Shown in pieces: positions 33,045-42,638 of a DNA stretch of 64,000 nt (position 1 is the first letter of the stretch; the number at the start of each line of letters is the position of its first letter). The DNA comes from Chryseobacterium oleae (GTDB lineage Bacteria > Bacteroidota > Bacteroidia > Flavobacteriales > Weeksellaceae). A program made the translations under genes and the position numbers. Below the pieces are notes generated by a model. That model saw only the letters and a program-made list of their open reading frames with translations. It ran no database searches and was not told the origin of the DNA. The DNA is taken from contig NZ_FOVD01000001.1 in assembly GCF_900115055.1 (NCBI RefSeq), forward strand, positions 62,001-126,000, in the 5' to 3' direction.

Positions 33045-34880
33045 TTATTTCTTGATGAATTTTGCAGACAATTCAATGCCTTTTACAGTCAGGATATAGT
33101 TTCCGGACTGTAGGTTTGAAACATCAATTTTATTTCTGTTGCTTCCTATCGTGGTTTCCATTACTTTTCTTCCTTCCATATTGAATATTTCAGCTTTTTC
33201 TTCTTTATTTCCTTTCCATGAAACGATCAGCAGATCAGAAACAGGGTTTGGATATACTGAAATCAGATTTTCTTTTGTCGTTTCTTTTGTGCTCAGTACA
33301 CAACTGTATTCAGGAAGTACATATCCAGCTGCCGTAAATTCCTCTGTCATAGCCGTAATATCACTACAATTGAATCCAAATTGTCCCAGCATATCAATTC
33401 CTGCCTGTCTTACGGCAATAGCGGCATTTTGCTGGTTGGTAGTTGAAGTCGTTAAGTCCAGTCCTTCTAAAAAGGCTCTGTCTGTTTTTTCTTTACCTAT
33501 TCTATTCCAGATTCTCATCAATGCAGCAGACCAGATCTGTGCTTTATCATAGTAAGATCCTGATCCCGGATAAGTCATGGTTGTATTGGTTATTCTTCCT
33601 GGCCAGAAAGGATTATGCCCGTCCCAGTTAAACATCCACTGATACTCAGGAGCCGTGGAAGGCCATTGATTTAAGCTTCTGCTGTACGAATGTGCCCAGT
33701 AATCTCCGCATCCTTCACTCAGTCCGTCTGCATTGGAGATTCCTCCAGCCAGCCAGTGATGAATTCCGTGTCCCAGTTCATGTAATATTACATCGGCATC
33801 TTCAGCATCATCTACACCACCTTCTCCAAATCCAAGTGACTCGCTTCCTGTTAAATAATGTGAATTGTCCGTACCGTTAAAACCATGAGGATCAAATCTT
33901 AATACCCCGTTGTTTTGTGCAGGTTTGCAAACAATCCCTAACGTTACGTTGATGTATCTAAGGCTGTTATCAAGGTGCCAGTAAGCATTAGCAGCTTCAA
34001 ATCCATCATCACTTCTGTTAAATAAAAACTGGTTGGTAGATTGTGTAAAAATCCCTTTTGCAGGGGCTTCTATTTCTTTAATCTCTGCATACGTTCCTTT
34101 TAGCGTATAAACTCCTGCTGTAAGATCAAGTTCAGGAATGGTCACTAAAGTTCTTGCCGCATCCAGACTGGCATTCGTAGCATCGTTATTATCTACAAAA
34201 TTGCCTGCATAAGCTGATCCTGTTTTAGACAAAGGATCCGGTTCGAAAATATAGGCGCTACCGGTTACTGGAGCTTTCTTTGGTGTTACTTTTTTATTTT
34301 TCTTGGGAGTTGGATCATTTTTATCGTGATGCTTTACAGAAATGTCCTTCATACTAATTACACTTCCTGTTTTTGCGTCTACAATGGTTTCCCAGCTACC
34401 AGGGTTGTCGAAAGAACTCGTCACCACCCTGTAAACCAGTTTTGTCTCTCCGGAATCCGTAAGATAAACAACCAGTTTATTTTCTTCAAAGGTCACTGCG
34501 CCCTTTGTTTTAGAAGCTATATGAGCTTTTTGAACGGCTTCTGATACAGGAAAAGAAGGAACGGTATCCACTTCTTTCAGGTTTTTTTTCAAACTTTCTG
34601 TACCGGTATAGCTTATTTTGCCCTCTTTGTTGAAATGAACGACAATGACCGATTCAAAAACCGGTACCTCTTTGATCATTTGCTGAAAACGCAGGGTCTC
34701 ACCCGTATTTCCTTTGCGTACTGAACTTAATGTGAGTGTGCTAAATCCTGGAATTCCTAAATTTCTTGTGTTTTCTTTGATCCAGCTTTTGGCCGGTGTT
34801 TCAAAAGATGACTCCTGAGCGTTTAATGCAGAACAGCATAATATACCACAGAGAATCAGCGAAGTAATTTTTTGTTTCAT
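33045..34880 (-). CDS. Secreted gluzincin metalloprotease (FTP propeptide, T9SS tail)
   Basis: A 611-residue exported protease. Order: signal peptide (1-21), FTP-type propeptide of fungalysin/thermolysin proteases (about 35-175), a Lys/Pro-rich linker (about 183-206), catalytic domain with HELGH (His367, Glu368, His371) and the distal glutamate in SEGCGDYWA (Glu389), and a T9SS type A tail (ISVYPNPVSDLL to KFIKK). It should be secreted by the Por system and degrade protein outside the cell. Related to the M36 group. Monocistronic. Confidence 0.9.
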   Translation of the reverse strand: MKQKITSLILCGILCCSALNAQESSFETPAKSWIKENTRNLGIPGFSTLTLSSVRKGNTGETLRFQQMIKEVPVFESVIVVHFNKEGKISYTGTESLKKNLKEVDTVPSFPVSEAVQKAHIASKTKGAVTFEENKLVVYLTDSGETKLVYRVVTSSFDNPGSWETIVDAKTGSVISMKDISVKHHDKNDPTPKKNKKVTPKKAPVTGSAYIFEPDPLSKTGSAYAGNFVDNNDATNASLDAARTLVTIPELDLTAGVYTLKGTYAEIKEIEAPAKGIFTQSTNQFLFNRSDDGFEAANAYWHLDNSLRYINVTLGIVCKPAQNNGVLRFDPHGFNGTDNSHYLTGSESLGFGEGGVDDAEDADVILHELGHGIHHWLAGGISNADGLSEGCGDYWAHSYSRSLNQWPSTAPEYQWMFNWDGHNPFWPGRITNTTMTYPGSGSYYDKAQIWSAALMRIWNRIGKEKTDRAFLEGLDLTTSTTNQQNAAIAVRQAGIDMLGQFGFNCSDITAMTEEFTAAGYVLPEYSCVLSTKETTKENLISVYPNPVSDLLIVSWKGNKEEKAEIFNMEGRKVMETTIGSNRNKIDVSNLQSGNYILTVKGIELSAKFIKK

Positions 34881-35015
34881 TTATATATATTTTAAATTAA
34901 GGTGTCCTAATTGCTAATATAGATAAATTTATTCTTATTTTTCACTAATAAGTGTGTAAATGTTTTAAAAAATTACATTTTAAACAAAAAACCCCACCTT
35001 TCGGCAGAGTTTCAT

Positions 35016-35321
35016 TTATACTATTTCGCTTGTCAATTCTCTTGAAAGCAGTTTTTCATGCATCGGTTTCAGAAGATCCAGGGAACCTGTTTTGACGGTG
35101 CATTTGCCTTTGTAATGCACCAGCATGGTACATTGTTCTGCCTGCTCCAGGGTGTGCTTACAGATCTCAACAAGACAGTCGATCACATAATCAAACGTGT
35201 GAATGTCATCATTGTGAAGAACCAGCTTATACACTTCATCCGTATCATCCAGTACCAGTACTTCTTCTTCATACTGACGTTTCGGATCTTCGTAATCTTT
35301 TATGCTGTTATAAAAAATCAT
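35016..35321 (-). CDS. clpS: ATP-dependent Clp protease adaptor ClpS
   Basis: A 101-residue ClpS. The N-degron pocket motif LVLHNDDIHTFDYVI (about 33-47) and the VHYKGKC segment (about 68-74) are visible. It delivers substrates with bulky N-terminal residues to ClpAP/ClpCP. It starts 14 bp past the stop of the CNNM/CBS gene and is likely cotranscribed; an imperfect hairpin with A-run at 34984-35011 may terminate the unit. Confidence 0.93.
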   Translation of the reverse strand: MIFYNSIKDYEDPKRQYEEEVLVLDDTDEVYKLVLHNDDIHTFDYVIDCLVEICKHTLEQAEQCTMLVHYKGKCTVKTGSLDLLKPMHEKLLSRELTSEIV

Positions 35322-35335
35322 TTCTTTTTCTCTCT

Positions 35336-36694
35336 TTAAACTTCACCTAATTTATCGGCCAGATCACTGAGTACATTCGGGCCTTCATACACTAATTCTA
35401 CAAGCTCTACGCTCTTGTTATTCATTTTCAGAATCTTGAAATGATAGTTTTCCAGATCAAATTCATCATTCTCTTCCGGAATCTCTTCCAGCTCATGCAG
35501 AATGAATCCTGCCAGGGAATTGTATTCACTTTCCTCAGAAAGAGGCAGTTTTTTAGGAAGATGCTCATTGATCTCGTCCAGTGGCTGTGTAGCCTGAACC
35601 CAATAAATATTATCTCCGATCTTATCTACCAGCTTATCTTCATCATCCTCTTCATCCTGAATCTCTCCTACCAGCTCTTCCAGAATATCTTCCAGGGTAA
35701 TAATACCTTCAGTTCCTCCAAATTCATCGATAACGATGGCAAGGTGCTGTTTTTTCTGCTGAAATATCTTAAGCAGGTCGGAAATCTTTTTACTTCCCAC
35801 CACGAAAAAGGCATCACGCATCAGATCTTTAAGATCCTCATGGCTTAAATCCCCTTTTCTTTTCACATATTCTCTGATAATTTCTTTCGTATAGAAAATA
35901 CCAATCACATTGTCTATGGAATCAAGATACACCGGAATACGCGAATAACCGCTGTCCATGATCTTATTGATAATTTCATTGATATCTTCTTCAAAGTCAA
36001 TTGACGTAATATTCTGTCTGGGAACCATGATCTGTTTTGCAGAATGATCTGTAAAATCAAAAGCATTTTTAATGATCTCATAGTTCTCCTCTTCAATCTC
36101 CCCACTGTCAGCACTTTGCTTTACCAAAAGCTGAAGCTCTTCGGTAGAGTGGATTTCCTGTTCGGAAGCCGGATGTATTTTTACCAGCCTTAAGAAGGTA
36201 TTCGACATCAGGTTCATCAACCAGATAAACGGTTTGAAGATGGTATAAAAAACTCTCAACGGTACTGCTGTAGCCATTGTAGTCGCTTCAGATTTTCTGA
36301 TGGCAATGGATTTAGGAATAAGTTCCCCGAATACAATATGCATCACTGTGATCAGTACAAAACTGGTTACTACTGAAATTGTAGTAATGGTAGATTGAGT
36401 AAGTTCTACATTCAAAGAGTGGAAGATACTTTCAACTACATGATGCAGAGCGCTTTCACCTACCCAACCCAAAGCAAGAGATGCTAAGGTAATACCAAGC
36501 TGTGTAGCGGACAGGTATTCATCAAGATGCTTGATAATATGTTCTGCCTGCTTGGCCATAGAGTTACCTTCGGCGGCTTTTAACTGGATTTGTGAATAAC
36601 GAACTTTAACAATTGAAAATTCTGCGGCTACGAAAAAGCCATTGAGTAAAACAAGAAATAAAGCTAGCAAAAGCCTGACTATGTCCGAGTCCAT
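35336..36694 (-). CDS. CNNM/CorC-type membrane protein with CBS domains
   Basis: A 452-residue protein: DUF21/CNNM membrane domain (about 1-190, three to four helices with LNGFFVAAEFSIV), two CBS domains (about 205-330; MVPRQNITSID, IDEFGGTEGIITLEDILEEL), and a CorC_HlyC domain at the end (about 348-440). Such proteins, often annotated hemolysin family, are involved in Mg2+ or Co2+ export and bind adenine nucleotides. Its gene leads a unit with clpS. Confidence 0.9.
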   Translation of the reverse strand: MDSDIVRLLLALFLVLLNGFFVAAEFSIVKVRYSQIQLKAAEGNSMAKQAEHIIKHLDEYLSATQLGITLASLALGWVGESALHHVVESIFHSLNVELTQSTITTISVVTSFVLITVMHIVFGELIPKSIAIRKSEATTMATAVPLRVFYTIFKPFIWLMNLMSNTFLRLVKIHPASEQEIHSTEELQLLVKQSADSGEIEEENYEIIKNAFDFTDHSAKQIMVPRQNITSIDFEEDINEIINKIMDSGYSRIPVYLDSIDNVIGIFYTKEIIREYVKRKGDLSHEDLKDLMRDAFFVVGSKKISDLLKIFQQKKQHLAIVIDEFGGTEGIITLEDILEELVGEIQDEEDDEDKLVDKIGDNIYWVQATQPLDEINEHLPKKLPLSEESEYNSLAGFILHELEEIPEENDEFDLENYHFKILKMNNKSVELVELVYEGPNVLSDLADKLGEV

Positions 36695-36719
36695 TTAGAA
36701 GTTGTATATTTTTAGGATA

Positions 36720-36727
36720 CAAAGATA
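36720..36727 (-). promoter_or_regulatory. Bacteroidota -7 box (CNNM-clpS unit)
   Basis: The minus strand reads TATCTTTG, 25 bp before the ATG. Confidence 0.52.
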
Positions 36728-36970
36728 GATAAAATAAAAATAACCTGCATTGGGGTTAAGATATTTTGGGAATGTAATTTTCTAAGACAGAAGATAGAAG
36801 CGTAAAAATGGAAGTCTCCAGAGTATTAAAAAACGATTTAAAATCTTTTTTGAACACGGAATACATATTTGGGAATACCGAAGGTTTTACAGGCTAAAGA
36901 ACGATAAAAGGGTGGTTCATTCTGCAACAAATAATTAGAAACCCAAAAGTAACTGGAATTTTAATTCCAC
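36728..36970. other. Intergenic DNA without visible feature
   Basis: About 240 bp with no credible frame, repeat or hairpin. Base composition is like the flanking spacers. Confidence 0.4.
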
Positions 36971-37000
36971 AAAAAAAGCACCGACCGTGTCGATGCTTTT
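36971..37000 (-). terminator. Terminator of the ATP synthase operon
   Basis: AAAAGCA-C-CGAC/GTCG-A-TGCTTTT hairpin (one C/A mismatch, 3-nt loop) 21 bp past the atpG stop with a plus-strand A-run. Confidence 0.82.
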
Positions 37001-37021
37001 GTATGATATAAAAATAATTCT

Positions 37022-37891
37022 TTATGAATTTTTCAAAGCTTCTGCTCCTGAAACGATCTCTAAGATTTCGTTCGTAATAGCAGCCTGTCTTGCTTTGTTG
37101 TAGAAAATGACAAGGTCATTCTTAAGCTCCTGTGCGTTATCAGTTGCTTTATGCATTGCTGTCATTCTCGCACCGTGCTCAGACGCTACAGAATCTAAAA
37201 CAGCTTTGAAAACCTGAGTTTTAATAGACTTTGGAATCAAATTATCCAAAATCTCAGCTCTATTCGGCTCAAAAATATAATCTGTTTCTACCTGAGGCTC
37301 TGCAGGATTAGCTTCTGCCATAGAAATAGGCAAAACTTGTTCTGTAGTAACTTCCTGGGTAGCAGCATTAATAAATTTATTGTAGATGACATAAACTTCG
37401 TCAAATTTACCTTCTTTGAAACTGCTCATAGCTGCTTCAGTAAGGTGAGAAACTGCTTCAAAGTTCAGATTATCAAAAACGGCGCTTTCATTTGAGTACA
37501 CTGCACGAGTCTTTCTTACAGCATCGTAAGCTTTTTTACCAATTGTAAGAACTTCAACCTCATATTGAGCTTTATTCTGAAACTGGATGTTTAGCTCCTT
37601 TACAACATTAGAGTTGAAAGCACCAGCCAAACCTCTGTTTGAAGTTACAGCGATGAAAAGTACTCTTTTAACCTCTCTTTTTTGAGCATAAATAGAAACC
37701 TGATCAGGATCTGAACTAGAATTTACATTCTGGATGATCTCCTGTAGCTTTTCAGAATAAGGTCTTAACATTACGATTGCATCCTGTGCTTTTTTAAGTT
37801 TCGCAGCGGAAACCATTTTCATAGCACGTGTGATTTGCATCGTAGATGAAATTGAACTGATTCTTCCTCGTATTTCTTTTAAGTTTGCCAT
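37022..37891 (-). CDS. atpG: ATP synthase F1 subunit gamma
   Basis: A 289-residue gamma chain, the central rotor shaft of F1. N terminus MANLKEIRGRISSISSTMQI and C-terminal ARQAAITNEILEIVSGAEAL are the two conserved helices of the coiled coil. It is the last gene of the operon here; the beta and epsilon genes that follow gamma in many bacteria are absent from this position. Confidence 0.96.
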   Translation of the reverse strand: MANLKEIRGRISSISSTMQITRAMKMVSAAKLKKAQDAIVMLRPYSEKLQEIIQNVNSSSDPDQVSIYAQKREVKRVLFIAVTSNRGLAGAFNSNVVKELNIQFQNKAQYEVEVLTIGKKAYDAVRKTRAVYSNESAVFDNLNFEAVSHLTEAAMSSFKEGKFDEVYVIYNKFINAATQEVTTEQVLPISMAEANPAEPQVETDYIFEPNRAEILDNLIPKSIKTQVFKAVLDSVASEHGARMTAMHKATDNAQELKNDLVIFYNKARQAAITNEILEIVSGAEALKNS

Positions 37892-37957
37892 TTTATGTTT
37901 TCAATGTATAAAGTTTAAGGTTCAAAGGCCAGCTTCAAACCTTAAACATTGAATTTT

Positions 37958-39535
37958 TTAGTTATATTTAGATGCTAAGTCGTTAGCCGCCTGCTTAAGA
38001 ACGCTTGTAATATCGTTGTCGATTTTACCCGCTTTAATAGCCGCCATTGTATCAGGGTGCTTAGATCTTAAGAACTCAATATATTCTAATTGGAATTCTT
38101 TTACTTTTTTGATAGGAACGTTTCTCATTAAGTTCTCAGTACCCGCATAAATCATAGCTACCTGACTGTCTACAGGAAGCGGAGAGTTTACCGGCTGCTT
38201 AAGAAGCTCTACGTTTCTTTCTCCTTTAGAGATTACTGCTAAAGTAGAAGCATCAAGGTCAGAACCGAACTTAGCGAACGCTTCCAATTCTTTATATTGA
38301 GCCTGGTCTAATTTAAGAGTACCAGACACTTTTTTCATTGATTTGATCTGAGCGTTACCTCCTACTCTCGATACAGAGATCCCTACGTTGATCGCAGGAC
38401 GAACCCCTGAGTTGAATAGATCAGACTCCAGGAAGATCTGTCCGTCTGTAATAGAGATTACGTTCGTTGGAATATACGCAGAAACGTCACCAGCCTGAGT
38501 TTCGATAATTGGAAGGGCAGTTAATGAACCTCCTCCTTTTACGATTGGTCTTAAAGACTCAGGTAAGTCGTTCATCTGGCTCGCGATATTGTCATCAGCA
38601 ATTACTTTCGCTGCTCTTTCCAATAGTCTTGAGTGAAGATAGAAAACGTCTCCAGGATAAGCTTCACGTCCCGGTGGTCTTCTCAATAGTAGAGAAAGCT
38701 CACGGTAAGCTACCGCTTGTTTGGATAAATCATCATAAACGATCAATGCTGGTCTACCAGAGTCTCTGAAGAACTCACCGATAGATGCACCTGCCATTGC
38801 AGAATATACCTGCATTGGAACCGGGTCTGATGCGTTAGCCGCAACGATTACAGTATATGCTAAAGCTCCTTTATCAGAAAGAGTTTTAACAATTTGTGCT
38901 ACGGTAGAAGCTTTCTGACCGATCGCAACATATATACAATATACAGGCTGACCTGCATCAAAGAATTCTTTTTGGTTGATGATCGTATCAATCGCAACAG
39001 TAGTTTTACCTGTCTGTCTGTCACCAATGATAAGCTCTCTCTGACCTCTTCCTACAGGGATCATAGAGTCGATCGCAACGATACCTGTTTGTAAAGGCTC
39101 AGTTACCGGCTGTCTGAAGATAACTCCAGGAGCTTTTCTTTCCAATGGCATTTCGTATAAATCCCCAGTAATAGGACCTTTACCATCGATAGGGTTACCA
39201 AGAGTATCTACTACTCTTCCTAACATTCCTTCTCCTACTTTGATAGAAGAGATTCTGTTTGTTCTTCTTACTGTATCTCCTTCTTTTACTAATTTACTTT
39301 CCCCAAGTAGAGCAACACCTACGTTGTCTTCTTCAAGGTTAAGTACAATACCTTCTACATCACTAGCAAATTTAACCAACTCACCGTACTGTACATTTTC
39401 TAACCCGTATACACGAGCAATACCATCACCGATGGTTAAAACTGTACCTACTTCCTCAACGTTAGATTGAGTGTCGAAGTTGGCCAACTGTTGTTTTAAG
39501 ATCGCAGATACTTCTGCCGGATTTATTTCTGCCAT
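37958..39535 (-). CDS. atpA: ATP synthase F1 subunit alpha
   Basis: A 525-residue alpha chain with the P-loop GDRQTGKT (about 170-177), [14 protein letters not shown] (Walker B region) and the [20 protein letters not shown] segment. It forms the noncatalytic nucleotide sites and the stator ring with beta. It lies 18 bp behind atpH and 66 bp ahead of atpG. Confidence 0.97.
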   Translation of the reverse strand: MAEINPAEVSAILKQQLANFDTQSNVEEVGTVLTIGDGIARVYGLENVQYGELVKFASDVEGIVLNLEEDNVGVALLGESKLVKEGDTVRRTNRISSIKVGEGMLGRVVDTLGNPIDGKGPITGDLYEMPLERKAPGVIFRQPVTEPLQTGIVAIDSMIPVGRGQRELIIGDRQTGKTTVAIDTIINQKEFFDAGQPVYCIYVAIGQKASTVAQIVKTLSDKGALAYTVIVAANASDPVPMQVYSAMAGASIGEFFRDSGRPALIVYDDLSKQAVAYRELSLLLRRPPGREAYPGDVFYLHSRLLERAAKVIADDNIASQMNDLPESLRPIVKGGGSLTALPIIETQAGDVSAYIPTNVISITDGQIFLESDLFNSGVRPAINVGISVSRVGGNAQIKSMKKVSGTLKLDQAQYKELEAFAKFGSDLDASTLAVISKGERNVELLKQPVNSPLPVDSQVAMIYAGTENLMRNVPIKKVKEFQLEYIEFLRSKHPDTMAAIKAGKIDNDITSVLKQAANDLASKYN

Positions 39536-39553
39536 TATATGGTTGTTTTTTTC

Positions 39554-40093
39554 TTAATTTAAATGAAAATCTTTTTTAATCTGATTCAATTTGGTTTTCA
39601 CAGATGCATCGATCTGCTGATCACCTACTCTTAAAATGTAACCCCCTAAAATATCAGGCTTCACATTTACATTAAGATCAAAGTTTGAATCTGCTTTTAC
39701 CAGATTGGTAGATCTTAAGATCTGATCAAGGTTCTCTTGAGAAAGCTGAGTCGCTGTAGTAAGAGTAATTCTCTGTACCCCGTTGATATCTTCTACCTTA
39801 TTGATGAACTCCTGAGCAATATTTTTCAACTGGTTCACACGTCCGTGCTTGATCACTAGTCTGATCAGGTTCTGCGAAGAAACTGAAAAATCCTTAAAGA
39901 TCTGGTCTGCTACCTCTATTTTCTTTTTTGCATCAATGTAAGGCGTACCGAAGAACTTGTTCAAATCCGCAGATTGAGACATGATCTTCACTACATCTTT
40001 CATTTCAGAAAATACAGCAGCTGTCTGACCTGATTCATTGGTGAAATCAATCAGTCCCTGTGCGTATCTTTTAGCTACTTTAGATGTAAGCAT
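39554..40093 (-). CDS. atpH: ATP synthase F1 subunit delta
   Basis: A 179-residue delta chain (OSCP type), linking F1 to the peripheral stalk. Helical N-terminal domain (VAKRYAQGLIDF) and the C-terminal conserved DILGGYILRVGDQQIDASV are visible. It starts 2 bp past the atpF stop. Confidence 0.95.
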   Translation of the reverse strand: MLTSKVAKRYAQGLIDFTNESGQTAAVFSEMKDVVKIMSQSADLNKFFGTPYIDAKKKIEVADQIFKDFSVSSQNLIRLVIKHGRVNQLKNIAQEFINKVEDINGVQRITLTTATQLSQENLDQILRSTNLVKADSNFDLNVNVKPDILGGYILRVGDQQIDASVKTKLNQIKKDFHLN

Positions 40094-40095
40094 TC

Positions 40096-40593
40096 TTAGT
40101 TAAGGTTAGATTTGTTTAAATAATTTTGAACTAATTCGTTTTGAGCTTCGTTGTTATCCAACTTCTGCTTAAGGATAGATTCAGCGATGTTTACAGATAA
40201 AGCACCGATTTGAGTTTTGATGTCTGCCATAGCAGCATTTTTCTCAGTCTGGATCGTTTGCTTAGCTGCTTCAATCATTTTGTCGCCTTCATTTTTAGCT
40301 GCATCTTTAGCCTCACCTACGATTCTATCTTTAATTTCTCTCGCTTCTTTAAGGATAGCATCTCTTTCGATTTTAGCTTCACGAATAATTCTTTCGTTAT
40401 CCTCTTTTAAAGTCTCCATTTCTTTTCTTGCCAATTTAGCCTGATTAAGAGCATCAACAATAGAAGTTTCTCTGTCATTGATCGATTTTAAAATAGGTTT
40501 CCAGGCAAATTTGCCTAACAAAAATAATAATGCTAGAAAAATAACAGACTGGATAATAAATAATCCTGATGAAAACTGGTGAATTAATTCCAT
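40096..40593 (-). CDS. atpF: ATP synthase F0 subunit b
   Basis: A 165-residue b chain: one N-terminal membrane helix (FIIQSVIFLALLFLLGKFAW, about 10-29) and a long charged coiled coil that forms the peripheral stalk. The frame reaches 40638, but the ATG at 40593 (MELIHQFSSG) is preferred; the extension is basic, Tyr-rich and unlike the family. Confidence 0.93.
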   Translation of the reverse strand: MELIHQFSSGLFIIQSVIFLALLFLLGKFAWKPILKSINDRETSIVDALNQAKLARKEMETLKEDNERIIREAKIERDAILKEAREIKDRIVGEAKDAAKNEGDKMIEAAKQTIQTEKNAAMADIKTQIGALSVNIAESILKQKLDNNEAQNELVQNYLNKSNLN

Positions 40594-40678
40594 TATATAA
40601 ATGTATAAATAATTATTACTTTTTTTCTTAAAAACCATTACCTGTAACCAACCGTTACGGGTAATGGTTTGATTTTAA

Positions 40679-40873
40679 TTAGTTTACTGCGAATAGAGCA
40701 GCAAACGCAACACCTTCAACAAGTGCAGCAGCGATAAGCATAGCTGTTTGGATTTTTCCAGATTGCTCAGGTTGTCTAGCGATAGCTTCAAGAGCAGCAG
40801 CTCCGATTTTACCAAGACCGATACCTACACCTAGTACTACGATACCAGCACCTACAATTTTAGGGATTTCCAT
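40679..40873 (-). CDS. atpE: ATP synthase F0 subunit c
   Basis: A 64-residue c-ring protein, at the short end for the family. Two helices with the glycine repeat GVGIGLG (first) and the ion-binding glutamate in LVEGVAFAA (second, Glu about 53), joined by the polar loop ARQPEQ. The residue after the glutamate is Gly and no sodium-type Gln/Ser set is obvious, suggesting proton coupling. Confidence 0.96.
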   Translation of the reverse strand: MEIPKIVGAGIVVLGVGIGLGKIGAAALEAIARQPEQSGKIQTAMLIAAALVEGVAFAALFAVN

Positions 40874-40920
40874 AATATATAATTTTAAAAAATTTGTTTT
40901 ACTTTAATTTACACTTTCAA

Positions 40921-42018
40921 TTAGTGAGCTGCATGATGTTCGTGCTCGTGCTCCTGTACTGCCATTCCGATGAACAAAGCTGATAACATTGTAAAGATAT
41001 AAGCCTGTAGGAATGCAACCAGTACTTCCAATAAATAGATTACTAACGTTAAGAACGGGAATGCAACACCAGCTGCGAAGTTCTTAAACACATAGATCAG
41101 TCCGATCAAACTCATTACTACGATGTGTCCTGCCGTCATGTTGGCAAAAAGACGGATCATCAAAGCGAAAGGCTTAGTAATCGTTCCTAACAATTCGATT
41201 GGTAACATGATCAGCTTCATTGGCACAGGTACTCCCGGCATCCAGAAGATGTGCTTCCAGTAATCTTTGTTAGCAGAGAACGTCGTGATTAAATACGTAA
41301 GGATTGCAAGGAAGAATGTCATGGTAATATTACCTGTAACATTGATTCCGAAAGGCATTAATCCTAACACGTTAAGGAATAAGATAAAGAAGAATACCGT
41401 TAACAGGTAACCCATAAATCTTTTATACTTATGTCCAATGTTCGGGATCGCTACTTCATCTCTTACGAAAATGATTAACGGCTCCAGGAATCTTGCTGCT
41501 CCTGTAGGAACTACTGATTTCTTGTAAGACTTAGCCATTCCTGCAAATAATACCAGCATGAAAACAGATACTAATAAAAGAATAAGTACACTCTTCGTGA
41601 TAGAAAGATCTAAAGGCTTTTCGTTGGTTGGATGACCATCTTCTCCAAGCGTTAAAGTTCCTGCTGCATCTGTCTTATAAATTTTTTCGTGGTGTAATGT
41701 ATAGAAAGAACCATCTACTTCTGTTGGCTCACCGTGCATGAAACCTTCTTTGTTACTCATGAAAGAGTGAATACCATTGTCATAAAAAATAACAGGAAGA
41801 GGGAATCCGATGTGGTGACCATCTTTATCCACCATCAATGTAAAGTCGTGAGCATCCAACAAGTGATGATCGATGAACTCTTTGTTTTCTTTACTTGTTT
41901 TGTCTTTTTCTGAAAGCTCTTGTGCTGGAGCTGTTCCGGCAGCAGCCTCACCGTGCTGTGCAGACACTAAGTTTAATACAAAAATACTGTAGAATAAAAC
42001 TGCGAATTTCTTAAACAT
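40921..42018 (-). CDS. atpB: ATP synthase F0 subunit a
   Basis: A 365-residue a chain, longer than the E. coli protein because of a signal peptide (MFKKFAVLFYSIFVLNLVSAQ) and a roughly 130-residue periplasmic N-terminal extension, typical of Bacteroidota. The essential arginine is in MIRLFANMTAGH, and a His-rich C terminus (HEHEHHAAH) follows. ATG 42018 is chosen because the promoter box overlaps the 42042 alternative. First gene of the main atp transcript. Confidence 0.95.
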   Translation of the reverse strand: MFKKFAVLFYSIFVLNLVSAQHGEAAAGTAPAQELSEKDKTSKENKEFIDHHLLDAHDFTLMVDKDGHHIGFPLPVIFYDNGIHSFMSNKEGFMHGEPTEVDGSFYTLHHEKIYKTDAAGTLTLGEDGHPTNEKPLDLSITKSVLILLLVSVFMLVLFAGMAKSYKKSVVPTGAARFLEPLIIFVRDEVAIPNIGHKYKRFMGYLLTVFFFILFLNVLGLMPFGINVTGNITMTFFLAILTYLITTFSANKDYWKHIFWMPGVPVPMKLIMLPIELLGTITKPFALMIRLFANMTAGHIVVMSLIGLIYVFKNFAAGVAFPFLTLVIYLLEVLVAFLQAYIFTMLSALFIGMAVQEHEHEHHAAH

Positions 42019-42039
42019 TGATAGGTTTTTTTCGTTGTG

Positions 42040-42068
42040 CAAAAATATAATATTTTTTCTATTTTCAA
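42040..42068 (-). promoter_or_regulatory. Bacteroidota promoter of the atpBEFHAG operon
   Basis: On the minus strand, -33 TTG (42066-42068), 18-bp spacer, -7 box TATTTTTG (42040-42047), 21 bp before the ATG. Confidence 0.68.
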
Positions 42069-42077
42069 TAAATAATT

Positions 42078-42449
42078 TTACTGTTTTTTGTCATGATTAA
42101 TCAGCTTAATCGCATAGTAGGTAAGCAGCGTGGTCAGGACGAAATAAGGGATAATGAAATGAAATTTATAGCCTGGAATCACTTCAAAGTTCAATTTCTT
42201 CCTGATTAAGTACATTAAACCGAATTTTAAAAGGATCAAACCAATCACAGACAGCCCTAAAAATTCCGGCACTACTCTATTAATTAAAACAATCATTGTA
42301 ATCATCAGCATAAACATTACACTTAAAAAAAGATAAAATTTAACAATAATAATCTCATCTAAGTGAAAAACAAATTTCCAGAGGGAAAAATGGATCAGAA
42401 ATGTTAAAAAGAATAATACCGTAACTAAGATATTAGGATTTAATTTCAT
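42078..42449 (-). CDS. Four-helix membrane protein in the AtpI position
   Basis: A 123-residue protein with four hydrophobic helices (ILVTVLFFLTFLIHFSLW, IVKFYLFLSVMFMLMITM, FLGLSVIGLILLKFGLMYLI, FHFIIPYFVLTTLLTYYAI). Its place just before atpB is where atpI/atpZ usually sit, so an assembly role is tempting, but it is not recognisably AtpI. ATG 42449 is preferred to the frame opening at 42503, which lies inside a promoter box. Confidence 0.75.
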   Translation of the reverse strand: MKLNPNILVTVLFFLTFLIHFSLWKFVFHLDEIIIVKFYLFLSVMFMLMITMIVLINRVVPEFLGLSVIGLILLKFGLMYLIRKKLNFEVIPGYKFHFIIPYFVLTTLLTYYAIKLINHDKKQ

Positions 42450-42500
42450 TATAAACTTATTTTCAACCTCGGTTTCTATGAGGTTTATTTTAACTGATCG

Positions 42501-42508
42501 CAAAAATA
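42501..42508 (-). promoter_or_regulatory. Bacteroidota -7 box (four-helix protein)
   Basis: The minus strand reads TATTTTTG, 51 bp before the ATG at 42449. Confidence 0.5.
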
Positions 42509-42585
42509 GACTTTTTCTATCGTATTTTCATACGATTTGATTTTTATCATTTTTTCTATATATATAATATTACGTGTCCGAACAC

Positions 42586-42615
42586 TTTGCATATGCTAAA
42601 AATTCCTTATTTTTG
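42586..42615 (+). promoter_or_regulatory. Bacteroidota promoter of ffh
   Basis: -33 TTTG (42586-42589), 18-bp spacer, -7 box TATTTTTG (42608-42615), 23 bp before the ATG. Confidence 0.68.
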
Positions 42616-42638
42616 CAAACCTATAATTTACAATAAAT

